Source of the DNA: an uncultured Sphingomonas sp.
GTDB taxonomy: Bacteria; Pseudomonadota; Alphaproteobacteria; Sphingomonadales; Sphingomonadaceae
Assembly (NCBI RefSeq): GCF_934560975.1
Contig: NZ_CAKTFO010000005.1
Span: 1-64,000, forward strand
Length of the DNA: 64,000 nt
Direction of reading: 5' to 3'
Shown: positions 37,909 to 45,799 of the stretch, in pieces
How the letters are laid out: each line of letters begins with the position of its first letter
How positions within the stretch are numbered: position 1 is the first letter of the stretch
Notes under the pieces: model-generated
What the model was told of the DNA's origin: nothing
The model's database searches: none
What the model saw: only the letters and a program-made list of their open reading frames with translations
Translations under genes and position numbers: made by a program

Positions 37909-38541
37909 ATGATCCGCACCGGCCTGCTCGGCGGATCGTTCAACCCCGCGCATGGCGGCCATCGCCGGATCAGCCTGGAGGCGATCCGCGCGCTGGGGCT
38001 GGATGAAATGTGGTGGCTGGTGTCGCCGGGCAACCCGCTGAAGGAAGGCGCGCGCGACATGGCGCCGCTGGCCGCCCGCCTCGCCTCCGCGCACGCCCAA
38101 GCGCGCGGTGGGCGGATCCGGCCGACCGCGATCGAGCAGCAACTGGGGACCCGCTATACGGCCGATACGCTGCGCAAGCTTGTACGCCGCTTCCCCGATC
38201 ACCATTTCATCTGGCTGATGGGTGCCGACAATCTTGCACAATTCCACCATTGGCAGCGTTGGCGCGAAATTGCCCGCACCATGCCGATTGCGGTAATCGC
38301 GCGTCCGGGTTATGATGGTCGCGCCCTCCGTGCCCCCGCAATGGGCTGGCTCAGGCGCTTCGTCCGGCGCCCAAGCCATGCGAAACAATGGACGATGTGG
38401 AGTTCGCCGGCGCTCGTGCTGCTGCGCTTCCGCCCCGATCCGTCTTCCGCCACGCAGGTGCGCGCCATTCGGCCCGACTGGCACTCATCCCTGACAACCC
38501 GAGGCTTGCGCGATCGCGTGTCGCGCCGGCCGCTCCCCTAG
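37909..38541 (+). CDS. nadD: Nicotinate-nucleotide adenylyltransferase
   Basis: NadD joins ATP to nicotinate mononucleotide in NAD synthesis. The ATG at 37909 gives MIRTGLLGGSFNPAHGGHRR, with the nucleotidyltransferase motif GGSFNPAHGGH, and 210 residues. An upstream in-frame ATG at 37867 lacks similarity. Further family segments are MWWLVSPGNPLKEG, HFIWLMGADNLAQFHHWQRW and SSATQVRA near the end. The stop TAG is followed within bases by the ribosome-binding site of rsfS. Confidence 0.94.
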   Translation: MIRTGLLGGSFNPAHGGHRRISLEAIRALGLDEMWWLVSPGNPLKEGARDMAPLAARLASAHAQARGGRIRPTAIEQQLGTRYTADTLRKLVRRFPDHHFIWLMGADNLAQFHHWQRWREIARTMPIAVIARPGYDGRALRAPAMGWLRRFVRRPSHAKQWTMWSSPALVLLRFRPDPSSATQVRAIRPDWHSSLTTRGLRDRVSRRPLP

Positions 38542-38549
38542 GAGGTTCC

Positions 38550-38975
38550 TTGCCTGCCATTGCTTCGCGTTCCGTCGAATCCCCGGCCGAGCCGGCCGAC
38601 AGTATCGACGCGCTGCACCGCCTGATCCTGGAGTCGCTGGACGACGACCAGGCGATGGAAACCGTGTCCATCCCGCTCGCCGGCAAATCCTCGATCGCCG
38701 ACTATATGGTGGTCGCGTCCGGCCGCTCCAGCCGCCATGTCGGCTCCATGGCGGGCAAGCTGGTCGAGAAGATCAAGGCCGAAACCGGTCGCAGCCCGCG
38801 GCTGGAGGGGATGCCCACGGCCGACTGGGTGCTGATCGACGCCAATGACGTGATTGTGCACCTGTTCCGCCCGGAAGTGCGCAGCTTCTACAATCTGGAG
38901 CGGATGTGGGCGTTCGGCGATGCCCCGCGCCCGCCGAGCGAGGCCGCCCCGAACGAGGCGATCGGCGCCGCCTGA
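38550..38975 (+). CDS. rsfS: Ribosomal silencing factor RsfS
   Basis: RsfS binds L14 and blocks subunit joining when nutrients are scarce. The 141 residues contain LHRLILESLDDDQAMETVSI, the conserved SSIADYMVVASGRSSRHVGS and DWVLIDANDVIVHLF. A TTG start at 38550 is required: AGGAGG (38540-38545) lies 4 bases upstream, overlapping the nadD stop, and no ATG precedes the conserved region in frame. The stop TGA is immediately followed by the GTG start of rlmH. Confidence 0.93.
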   Translation: MPAIASRSVESPAEPADSIDALHRLILESLDDDQAMETVSIPLAGKSSIADYMVVASGRSSRHVGSMAGKLVEKIKAETGRSPRLEGMPTADWVLIDANDVIVHLFRPEVRSFYNLERMWAFGDAPRPPSEAAPNEAIGAA

Positions 38976-39398
38976 GTGCTGCTGCATATCGTTGCGCGGG
39001 GCCGGATCGGCAGGAGTGCCGAAGCCGAGCTGGTCCAACGCTATCTGACGCGCGTAAACTGGCCCACGCGCGTCACCGAACTGCCCGATCGCGGCGGACG
39101 GGTGCCGCCGCTGGCGCCTTCCACCGTCACCGTTATGCTGGATGAGAAAGGCGACAGCCTCGGCTCCGTTGCTTTTGCCGAGCGGCTGGGCCGCTGGCGC
39201 GACGACGGGATGCGGGAGGCGCGCTTCCTGATCGGGGCCGCCGACGGTTTCGACCATGCCGAACGGGGTGAGGCCGATCTGCTGATCAATTTCGGGCGGA
39301 TGACGTGGCCGCACATGCTGGCGCGCGTCATGCTGGCCGAACAATTGTGGCGCTCCACCAGCATCCTGGCCGGCCACCCCTATCATCGCGAAGGCTGA
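38976..39398 (+). CDS. rlmH: 23S rRNA pseudouridine-1915 N3-methyltransferase
   Basis: RlmH is a SPOUT methyltransferase that modifies helix 69 of 23S rRNA. It is 140 residues long. The features are MLLHIVARGRIGRSAEAELV, the binding loop ARFLIGAADGFD (usually FxIGGADG) and the C-terminal knot MLAEQLWRSTSILAGHPYHR. The GTG start abuts the rsfS stop (TGAGTG). The nadD-rsfS-rlmH order is widespread. Confidence 0.94.
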   Translation: MLLHIVARGRIGRSAEAELVQRYLTRVNWPTRVTELPDRGGRVPPLAPSTVTVMLDEKGDSLGSVAFAERLGRWRDDGMREARFLIGAADGFDHAERGEADLLINFGRMTWPHMLARVMLAEQLWRSTSILAGHPYHREG

Positions 39399-40202
39399 GT
39401 GGGCGTCGCGTTCGCCCTGATGCTGGCGACCGCCGCCGCCAGCCCCGAATCCCGTCTCGCGGCGCTGGAGCGGCAAGCCACGCGCCAGGAACAGCGCCTC
39501 GCCGCCGCGCAGGCGCCGCTGATCGCGCTCGCCGCCCGCATCCAGCGGTCCGCCTTGCACCCGCCGGCGATGGCGCTGGTGGATGCGAAGTCGGCAGAGG
39601 ATCTGGTGCGCAGCCGGGCCCTGCTGCGCACGCTGGCGCCCGCCATCGCCGGCCAGACGGCGGAGCTGCGCCGCCGGATGATCACCACCCAGGCTGCCCG
39701 CGCGCAATTGGCGCAGGAGGTGGCGCGCCGCGCCGAAACCCGCGCCCGCTTCGGCAGCGTGGAGCAGGCCGCGCTCAACACCCGCCTTGCCGCTTTGCCC
39801 ACGCCCCTGTTGCAAACGCCGCGCGCGGTCGGCGGCCCGGTATATCGGCTGCCGGCGGCGGGCCGCGTGGTCCTGGGCACGGGCGACCAGGTGGAGGGCG
39901 GCCGGGCGCAAGGCATCGCGCTGGCGACCGCAGGCGGCGCCCCGGTGCGCGCGCCGGCCGCCGGGCGGGTCGCCTATGCCGGCCCGTTCCGGGGCTATGG
40001 CGACATCGTGCTGATCGACCATGGCGGCGGCTGGGCCACCCTGCTCGCCGGTCTGTCGCTGGCGACGGTGGCCGCGCGCGAGCAGGTGGCGCAGGGTGCC
40101 CTGCTCGGCCGGATGGGGCGGGAGGCCCCGCGCCTGACGCTGGAGCTGCGCCATCATGGCCGCGCGGTGGATGTGGCGGGCATGGCGGCGCAACGTGGTT
40201 AG
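39399..40202 (+). CDS. Murein hydrolase activator, EnvC-like M23 family protein
   Basis: This is an exported protein of 267 residues with a short hydrophobic start (MGVAFALMLATAAAS). A helical, coiled-coil-prone region follows (ESRLAALERQATRQEQRLAA, to about residue 130), then a C-terminal LytM-like domain (PVRAPAAGRVAYAGPFRGYG, IVLIDHGGGWATLLAGL, LTLELRHHGRAVD). The metal-binding histidine/aspartate pattern of active M23 peptidases is not complete (GGRAQGIALAT where HxGxD is expected). That suits EnvC, which activates amidases rather than cutting peptidoglycan itself. It is shorter than typical EnvC (about 400 residues). A GTG start directly follows rlmH. Confidence 0.82.
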   Translation: MGVAFALMLATAAASPESRLAALERQATRQEQRLAAAQAPLIALAARIQRSALHPPAMALVDAKSAEDLVRSRALLRTLAPAIAGQTAELRRRMITTQAARAQLAQEVARRAETRARFGSVEQAALNTRLAALPTPLLQTPRAVGGPVYRLPAAGRVVLGTGDQVEGGRAQGIALATAGGAPVRAPAAGRVAYAGPFRGYGDIVLIDHGGGWATLLAGLSLATVAAREQVAQGALLGRMGREAPRLTLELRHHGRAVDVAGMAAQRG

Positions 40203-40282
40203 TCCCCCTGGATGCAAGACCGTTTCGTGCGCGCCACAGACGCGCTACAGGCATGGTCGACCGATGAAAGATCCCGCCTTCC

Positions 40283-41644
40283 ATGCGTAAGATTCTGCTC
40301 CGTGGTGCCGGCCTTGTCGGGGCGATGGCGCTGCTGCCCGCCGTGACCGCCGGCCTCGCCCAGACCGAAACCGATACCTATCGCCAGCTCGACCAGTTCA
40401 TGGCGGTGATGGAGCGGATCAAGGCCGATTATGTCGACAAGGTCGACGACAAGACCCTGATCAAGGGTGCGATCGACGGCATGCTCGCCAGCCTCGACCC
40501 GCATTCGTCCTACCTGGACGAACGCGATTTCAAGAACATGCAGACCACGACCGAGGGCAATTATGGCGGCCTCGGCCTGACGGTCCAGATGGACGAAGGC
40601 GCGGTCAAGGTGGTCGCGGCGAGCGAGGATACCCCCGCCTTCCGCGCCGGCATCAAGCCCGGCGACTACCTCACCAACATCGACGGCAAGCTGATCTACG
40701 GCGATTCGCTGGAGGATTCGGTGGAGAAGATGCGCGGCACGCCGGGCACGCAGATCCGCCTGACCATCGTCCGCCCCGGCCGCGACAAGCCGTTCGACGT
40801 CACCCTCACCCGCGAGGTCATCGAGATCAAGCTGGTGAAGTGGGAGGTGAAGAACAATGTCGGCGTGATCAACATCAACGGCTTCTCCAAGCCGACCGGA
40901 CCCGGCGTGCAAAAGGCCATCTCCGACATCGAGGCCAAGACCGCCGGCCATGTGCTCGGCTATGTGATCGACCTGCGCAACAATCCCGGTGGATTGCTCG
41001 ACCAGGCGATCGAGGTGTCCGACATCTTCCTCGACCATGGCGAGATCGTGTCCCAGCGCGGGCGCGAGAAAACCGACATACAGCGCTATTTCGCGGAGCG
41101 GATGGTGCGCGGCGACCTGGCCAAGGGCCGTCCCATCGTCGTGCTGGTCGATGCCGGCTCCGCGTCGGCAGCGGAGATCGTGGCGGCGGCATTGCAGGAT
41201 CAGCGGCGCGCGATCGTGCTGGGCGAGCGCAGCTTCGGCAAGGGATCGGTCCAGACCGTGCTGCCCTTGAGCGACGAAACGGCGCTGCGCCTGACCACGG
41301 CGCGTTACTATACGCCATCCGGCCGATCGGTGCAGGAAGGCGGGGTCGAGCCCGACATCCTGGTGCCGCAGCTGAGCGACTCCGATTACAAGGCCCGCCC
41401 GCGCCTGCGCGAAGCGGACCTGCGCCGTCACCTGCTGAACCAGGCCAAGGTCGACAACAGCGTGCTGGAAACCGACACCAACCCCGATCCGCGCTTTGCC
41501 GCCACGCCCGATTCGCTGAAGAAAGCGGGGGTGACCGACTTCCAGATGGATTATGCGGTGAAGACGGTGGCGCGGCTCGGCATGCCGGCGGCGCAGACCG
41601 CTACGGCGGCTCCGGTCCCGGCGCGCGCGGGCAAGCGCCGCTGA
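40283..41644 (+). CDS. ctpA: Carboxy-terminal processing protease, S41 family
   Basis: This periplasmic serine protease trims C-termini of envelope proteins and often controls murein hydrolases. The 453 residues have a signal peptide (about 1-29), a PDZ domain (about 90-175, EGNYGGLGLTVQMDEGAVKV to GTPGTQIRLTIVRPG), and the S41 catalytic domain. The nucleophile is in LVDAGSASAAEIVAAALQD, and the lysine follows in GERSFGKGSVQTVLPL. The C-terminal 70 residues are a basic, Ala-rich tail. It follows the EnvC-like gene by 80 bases, a common pairing. Its stop overlaps the dsbB start. Confidence 0.94.
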   Translation: MRKILLRGAGLVGAMALLPAVTAGLAQTETDTYRQLDQFMAVMERIKADYVDKVDDKTLIKGAIDGMLASLDPHSSYLDERDFKNMQTTTEGNYGGLGLTVQMDEGAVKVVAASEDTPAFRAGIKPGDYLTNIDGKLIYGDSLEDSVEKMRGTPGTQIRLTIVRPGRDKPFDVTLTREVIEIKLVKWEVKNNVGVININGFSKPTGPGVQKAISDIEAKTAGHVLGYVIDLRNNPGGLLDQAIEVSDIFLDHGEIVSQRGREKTDIQRYFAERMVRGDLAKGRPIVVLVDAGSASAAEIVAAALQDQRRAIVLGERSFGKGSVQTVLPLSDETALRLTTARYYTPSGRSVQEGGVEPDILVPQLSDSDYKARPRLREADLRRHLLNQAKVDNSVLETDTNPDPRFAATPDSLKKAGVTDFQMDYAVKTVARLGMPAAQTATAAPVPARAGKRR

Positions 41645-42111
41645 TGCTGGCGCCTGCCCGCCTGCTGGCACTTGCTTTGCCGCTGCTGCTGATGGCCGGC
41701 GCGCTGGGGTCGCAATATTGGGGCGGGCTGGCCCCGTGCGAGATGTGCATGTGGCAACGCTGGCCGCATTATGCCGCCATCGTCGCGGCGGCACTAGCCA
41801 TCCTTGCTCGCCGCACGGCTTTGTCGCGGCCGCTGACCGTTCTGGCCGGGTTGCTGATCCTGACCAGCGGCCTGCTGGGCGGGTTCCACGCCGGGGTCGA
41901 ATATGGCTGGTGGAAGGGGCCGCAGCATTGCACCGGCTTGGTCGCGAGCAACGGCGCGGACCTGCTGCGCCAGATCATGGCCGCGCCGATCGTGCGCTGC
42001 GACGTGCCGCAATGGACGCTGGCGGGCATCAGCCTGGCCGGCTGGAACTTCCTGTTTTCGGTCGCCGGCGCCGTGGCGGTGCTGGCCTTGAGCATAAGGC
42101 GCGTGCGATGA
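41644..42111 (+). CDS. dsbB: Disulfide bond formation protein B
   Basis: DsbB is an inner-membrane quinone reductase that reoxidises DsbA. The 155 residues form four membrane segments. The first periplasmic loop carries the CxxC pair in LAPCEMCMWQRWPHYAA. The second loop carries cysteines in GPQHCTGLVAS and APIVRCDVPQW. The start ATG shares one base with the ctpA stop, and the end overlaps coq7 by 4 bases, so all three are likely translated in a coupled way. Confidence 0.92.
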   Translation: MLAPARLLALALPLLLMAGALGSQYWGGLAPCEMCMWQRWPHYAAIVAAALAILARRTALSRPLTVLAGLLILTSGLLGGFHAGVEYGWWKGPQHCTGLVASNGADLLRQIMAAPIVRCDVPQWTLAGISLAGWNFLFSVAGAVAVLALSIRRVR

Positions 42112-42632
42112 CCCAATCCGATGCAAAGGCGCGTGCCGGCATGGTGCGCGTGGATCAGGCCGGCGAATATGGCGCGACCCGCATCTATGCGGGCCAGCTG
42201 GCGGTGCTGGGCGATCGCCATCCCATCTCGCGTTCGATCAGCCACATGGCCGCGCAGGAGGAGGCGCACCGCGCCCGCTTCGACGCGCTGATCGTGGAAC
42301 GCCGGGTGCGCCCGACCGCGCTGGCGCCGCTCTGGAACATCGCCGGCTTTGCGCTGGGGGCCGCCACCGCCCTGATCGGGCCGGAGGCGGCGATGGCCTG
42401 CACCGCCGCCGTCGAGACGGAAATCGACCTCCATTATGGCGACCAGCTTGACCAACTGGGCGACAGCGACCCCGAACTGACCAGCATCATTACTCAATTC
42501 CGCGCCGAGGAGGTGGAGCATCACGACGCCGCCATGGCCGCCGGTGCGGAGCGTGCGCCCGGCTATCCATTGTTGTCGGCGGCGATCCGGCTGGGCTGCC
42601 GCGCGGCGATCCGCCTGTCCGAGCGGATATGA
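42108..42632 (+). CDS. coq7: Demethoxyubiquinone hydroxylase Coq7 family
   Basis: This is a di-iron monooxygenase for the C6 hydroxylation step of ubiquinone synthesis. The 174-residue protein contains paired iron-ligand motifs: VDQAGEYGATRIYAGQ (first Glu), AAQEEAHRARFDALI (ExxH), CTAAVETEIDLHYGDQ, and FRAEEVEHHDAAMAAGAE (ExxH). The start overlaps the dsbB stop by 4 bases (ATGA). Its neighbours are oxidoreductive and envelope genes, while ubiG lies 22 kb away. Confidence 0.93.
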   Translation: MTQSDAKARAGMVRVDQAGEYGATRIYAGQLAVLGDRHPISRSISHMAAQEEAHRARFDALIVERRVRPTALAPLWNIAGFALGAATALIGPEAAMACTAAVETEIDLHYGDQLDQLGDSDPELTSIITQFRAEEVEHHDAAMAAGAERAPGYPLLSAAIRLGCRAAIRLSERI

Positions 42633-42675
42633 TGCGGCGGCGGTGCGTTCGTCCTGCGATCAAGGAGTTTTGGTG

Positions 42676-43065
42676 ATGTTCAAGCTTGCTTTGCTTCCCG
42701 CCGCAGCCGCGTTAGGCCTGACGTTGGGAGTAGCCGCACCGGCCTTTGCGCAGGCGGGCGGCAGCGCGCTGATCATCTACGGCAACGACAAGTGTCCCTC
42801 CAACACCGTCTGCATACGCGCGCTGGAATCCGAACGCTTTCGTATCCCGCGCACGCTCCGCTCGGCCCCGCTCGCGCCCAAGGACCAGCCCTGGTCGGCG
42901 CGCGCCAAGAGCGTCGCCAATGCCGGCGCGGCGACCGGCACGGGCAGTTGCAGCAATGTCGGCGGCGGCGGCTTCACCGGTTGCTGGAAGAGGGACATGC
43001 AACAGGCCCGCCAGGAAAACGACCAGAGCGCGGCGGCGGCCGCCGATTCGCCGGAGCCGCGCTGA
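42676..43065 (+). CDS. Small exported protein, first of a tandem paralog pair
   Basis: The function is unknown. The 129-residue product has a clear signal peptide (MFKLALLPAAAALGLTLGVA, cleavage after about residue 25, AFAQA). The mature part has ALIIYGNDKCPSN, RALESERFRIPRTLR and CSNVGGGGFTGCW, and ends in an Ala-rich tail. The start at 42676 has AAGGAG at 42662-42667. The next gene encodes a recognisably related protein with the same GND-CP and RIPxxLR motifs, so this is a gene duplication of a small cysteine-containing secreted family seen here without a known name. Confidence 0.8.
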   Translation: MFKLALLPAAAALGLTLGVAAPAFAQAGGSALIIYGNDKCPSNTVCIRALESERFRIPRTLRSAPLAPKDQPWSARAKSVANAGAATGTGSCSNVGGGGFTGCWKRDMQQARQENDQSAAAAADSPEPR

Positions 43066-43105
43066 GCCACCGCATCGTTCATGCTCCGCTCAGCGGGGCG
43101 GGACG

Positions 43106-43468
43106 ATGATTTCCCGCATGAAGGCCCTCCTCCTCGCACCGGCGCTGATGATGGCGGTGGCGGCACTGGCGGCCGATCCGCCGCCGCAGCGTGTTTCCAC
43201 CATGCTGGTGTTCGGCAACGACCCCTGCCCCAAATCGACGGAGGACGAGGTGGTGGTGTGCGCCCGCCAGCCGGAGGGGGACCGATACCGAATCCCGAAG
43301 AATCTGCGCAAGCACGCCTATAACGAGGCGCGCGACGGCAGCTGGTCCGGCACCGCCAAGGTGCTGGAGATGGTGAGTCGCCAGGGCCTGCCCAACAGTT
43401 GCTCGCCCATCGGCAGCTATGGCCAGAGCGGATGTTTCCAGCGGTTCCTGCAGGAGAACCGGCGCTGA
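43106..43468 (+). CDS. Small exported protein, second of a tandem paralog pair
   Basis: This 120-residue protein has an N-terminal signal peptide (MISRMKALLLAPALMMAVAA, cleavage near AALAA). The mature part contains STMLVFGNDPCPKSTEDEVV, RYRIPKNLRKHAYNEARDGS and a C-terminal pair of cysteines in NSCSPIGSYGQSGCFQRFL. It aligns with the preceding gene through GND-x-CP, VCxR, and RIPxxLR. An ATG at 43118 is an alternative start, but the one at 43106 has the better upstream sequence (GGGGCGGGACG). Function unknown. Confidence 0.8.
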   Translation: MISRMKALLLAPALMMAVAALAADPPPQRVSTMLVFGNDPCPKSTEDEVVVCARQPEGDRYRIPKNLRKHAYNEARDGSWSGTAKVLEMVSRQGLPNSCSPIGSYGQSGCFQRFLQENRR

Positions 43469-43480
43469 ACCAGCCCGACC

Positions 43481-43509
43481 TTGACAGTGGGGGCAATTGG
43501 ACCTAGCTG
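43481..43509 (+). promoter_or_regulatory. Promoter of rplU-rpmA
   Basis: TTGACA (43481-43486), a perfect -35, is followed after exactly 17 bases by TAGCTG (43504-43509). It lies 64 bases upstream of the rplU start, just after the preceding gene, and is the obvious start for the L21-L27 transcript. The -10 is weak. Confidence 0.65.
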
Positions 43510-43572
43510 GCGCGCTTTCGCAGGTCCCCTTCGTGGTGCGCCTGGGATCCGGAATCGAAAGTAGAGAGAGCC

Positions 43573-43914
43573 ATGTTCGCAATCGTGCGCACGGGCGGCA
43601 AGCAATATCGCGTCGCCGCCGGAGACAAGATCGTTGTCGAGAAGCTGGACGGTGACGCCGGCGCCACTGTCACGCTGGGCGACGTGCTGCTCGCGGGCGA
43701 CGGTGCGAACCTCCAGTCGGTCGACGGGCTGACCGTTTCGGCCGAAATCGTGGCGCAGGGGCGCGGCGACAAGGTGATCGTGTTCAAGAAGCGCCGTCGC
43801 CACAATTATCGCCGCCGCAACGGCCATCGTCAGTATCACACGGTCCTGAAGATCACCGCGATCGGCGATCACAAGGCCGAGAACAAGGCCGCCCCGGCGG
43901 CCGCCGAAGCCTAA
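43573..43914 (+). CDS. rplU: 50S ribosomal protein L21
   Basis: L21 binds 23S rRNA near L20. The product is 113 residues: MFAIVRTGGKQYRVAAGDKI, VIVFKKRRRHNYRRRNGHRQ, and YHTVLKITAI near the end, with a short Ala-rich tail. It directly precedes rpmA by 17 bases, the universal arrangement. AGAGAGAG before the ATG serves as the ribosome-binding site. Confidence 0.97.
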   Translation: MFAIVRTGGKQYRVAAGDKIVVEKLDGDAGATVTLGDVLLAGDGANLQSVDGLTVSAEIVAQGRGDKVIVFKKRRRHNYRRRNGHRQYHTVLKITAIGDHKAENKAAPAAAEA

Positions 43915-43931
43915 TCAGGAGCTAGCGAGCA

Positions 43932-44198
43932 ATGGCACATAAGAAAGCAGGCGGCTCGTCGCGCAACGGTCGTGATTCGGCCGGCCGTCGCCTTGGCGTG
44001 AAGAAGTTCGGTGGCGAAACCGTCATCGGCGGCAACATCATCGTGCGCCAGCGCGGCACCAAAGTCTATCCGGGCACCAATGTCGGGATCGGCAAGGATC
44101 ACACCCTGTTTGCGCTGACCGAGGGCCGCGTTGCCTTCCATCAGGGCAAGCTTGGCCGATCGTACGTCAGCGTTATTACGGCCATCGCGGCCGAATAA
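43932..44198 (+). CDS. rpmA: 50S ribosomal protein L27
   Basis: L27 reaches the peptidyl transferase centre with its N-terminus. The 88 residues are MAHKKAGGSSRNGRDSAGRR, GNIIVRQRGTKVYPGTNVGI and an acidic-to-basic C-terminal part. No N-terminal cleavage extension of the Firmicutes type is present. CAGGAG lies upstream of the ATG. A strong terminator follows. Confidence 0.97.
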   Translation: MAHKKAGGSSRNGRDSAGRRLGVKKFGGETVIGGNIIVRQRGTKVYPGTNVGIGKDHTLFALTEGRVAFHQGKLGRSYVSVITAIAAE

Positions 44199-44262
44199 AC
44201 GGACGAACGTGTAAACGGGTCGTCCAGTGGGCGACCCGAGATCCGGCCAGGCCGGATCGTCA

Positions 44263-44292
44263 GGGAGACGGGTCGCCCCGCCTCCCTTTTTT
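44263..44292 (+). terminator. Rho-independent terminator of rplU-rpmA
   Basis: GGGAG pairs with CTCCC and, one base inside, CGGG pairs with CCCG, followed by TTTTTT. Two more hairpins precede it (44217-44236 and 44240-44258), so the 3' end of this mRNA is highly structured. Confidence 0.88.
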
Positions 44293-44372
44293 CATATCTC
44301 CCTGACCTCACACTTCCCTTGTCGCCGGAGCGTCACGCTTTGCTGGCAAGGGCCCACGCAGGGAGAAGATGC

Positions 44373-44900
44373 ATGTTCGCAGTAACCGAACGGCTGCTGT
44401 TGCGGCCGGGCTGGGTCGAGGATGCACCAGCATTGGCGCATGCGATCGGCGATGGAGCCGACACCGCCAACCTGGATCACGTCCATTGGCCCGTTGGCGT
44501 ACAGGATGCCGAAGCATTCCTGTCGCAATCGCCGTCGCCCCATCGGCCGCGTTTCCTGGTCGCCTTGCGCGACGGCAATCGCGTGATCGGCGGAGTCGCC
44601 CTGTCCGGCGACAGCGAGGCGGAACTGAGCTTCTGGATCGCACGCGACCATCGCGGCCGAGGCTACGCCACCGAGGCCGGCCGGGCCGTGCTGGCACTCG
44701 CCGATTCGACCTTGCGACTCGACCGGGTGAAGGCGCGGTGCGCCACCGACAATCTCGGCTCCGCCCGCGTGCTGCGCACGCTGGGCTTCCACTGCACCGG
44801 GCAGATCGCCCGGCTGGTCGGCGCCGGCCGTGGCGCAACGCTCGACGCGCGGGTCTGCCTGCGGGAACGGACACGCCCGTCGCACGCACTGGCGGCGTGA
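44373..44900 (+). CDS. GNAT family N-acetyltransferase
   Basis: This 175-residue cytoplasmic enzyme transfers acetyl from acetyl-CoA to an unknown substrate. The acetyl-CoA pyrophosphate loop is ARDHRGRGYATEAGRAVLAL (Q/RxxGxG/A type). The N-terminal TERLLLRPGWVEDAPALAHA and the C-terminal NLGSARVLRTLGFHCTGQ are of the RimJ/RimL-like subgroup. The ATG at 44373 is preceded by GGGAGAAG; the longer frame from 44319 has no such site. It stands alone between the rpmA terminator and a pseudogene. Confidence 0.82.
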   Translation: MFAVTERLLLRPGWVEDAPALAHAIGDGADTANLDHVHWPVGVQDAEAFLSQSPSPHRPRFLVALRDGNRVIGGVALSGDSEAELSFWIARDHRGRGYATEAGRAVLALADSTLRLDRVKARCATDNLGSARVLRTLGFHCTGQIARLVGAGRGATLDARVCLRERTRPSHALAA

Positions 44901-45062
44901 CGCTCCGCCTGGCGTCCGCGCAACCGCGCCGTACCGACGCGTTGCGCGGATGTTAGAGCCGGTTTGCCTGCGTGGTTGCAGCGCGCCTTTCCCCTTTGCG
45001 CGCCTGCCCGGCCCTGACACCCGCCCCGCGGGCAGTGTCGCCTGCGGAGTGTGGGGTTGTTC

Positions 45063-45706
45063 ATGCGCTTTGCGGGTTTCGGTGCCGCGATCGCGGCCGC
45101 TTTGGTCGGCACGGCCGCATCCGGCACCGTCGGCAGCTATCGCCATAACCAGCAGGGTACGCTGAACCCCGCCAATTACGCGTTCTGGGCGGCGGCGAAC
45201 GGCGACCTGACCATGTACACGATGACCTCCACCGGCACCTACCTCAGCAAGCTGGGCGTGAAGGTGATCGGCAAGACGATCGCCAGCGGCATCCTGCCGT
45301 CCGGGTCGCGCGACTTCAAGGCCACCAATCTCGGCAAGGTCCTGGCCGGCGACTCGATCGAGTTCTTCATCGACGTCGATGATCGCGACGCCAGGGATAC
45401 GCACCTCGGCACCTATTCCTCCGTCGTCGCGAACAATGCGGATGGCCTGCAGCACCTCTACGCCAGCACGCACCTCGCCGACCCGTGAAGCGGCGTACCG
45501 ACCGGCACCTTCTTCGGGTTCGAGAATACGACCACCGGCGACGTCAAGGACGACTGCAATTACAACGATCATGCCTCCGTGGCGCGGGGCCTGACCCAGA
45601 ACGCGCCGGCGCCGAAAGCCGCCACCGGGCGATGATGGTGCTGGGCTTCGGCGTGACCGGCGGCGCGCTGCGCGGCGGCCGCCGCACAGGCTCGGCGCAC
45701 GCCTGA
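45063..45706 (+). pseudogene. Decayed PEP-CTERM protein with DUF4114-like domain
   Basis: The first frame (from ATG 45063, about 142 residues; an ATG at 45051 is also possible) encodes a signal peptide (MRFAGFGAAIAAALVGTAAS) and a domain with IEFFIDVDDRDAR. It stops at TGA 45486-45488. In the same frame beyond that stop the reading continues as TGTFFGFENTTTGDVKDDCN YNDH, the DUF4114-type end, and stops again. The PEP-CTERM anchor (AMMVLGFGVTGGALRGGRRT) lies in another frame, and one missing base in the Trp codon of the sorting signal (ACCGGGCG in place of ACCTGGGCG) explains the shift. A nonsense change plus a single-base deletion therefore inactivate the gene, unless they are sequencing errors. 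Confidence 0.75.
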
Positions 45707-45799
45707 CAGCCTGATCGTCCATCCCTGCAACGGGCCTGATCGCCGCCGGGAATGCGCGTGGCGCTTCCCCCATCGACGATCAGGCTCTAGGCAGCGGAC

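Noticed and set aside
45485..45706. Separate small gene containing AMMVLGFGVTGGALR
   Set aside because: It is the displaced C-terminal PEP-CTERM end of the decayed gene at 45063, not an independent gene.
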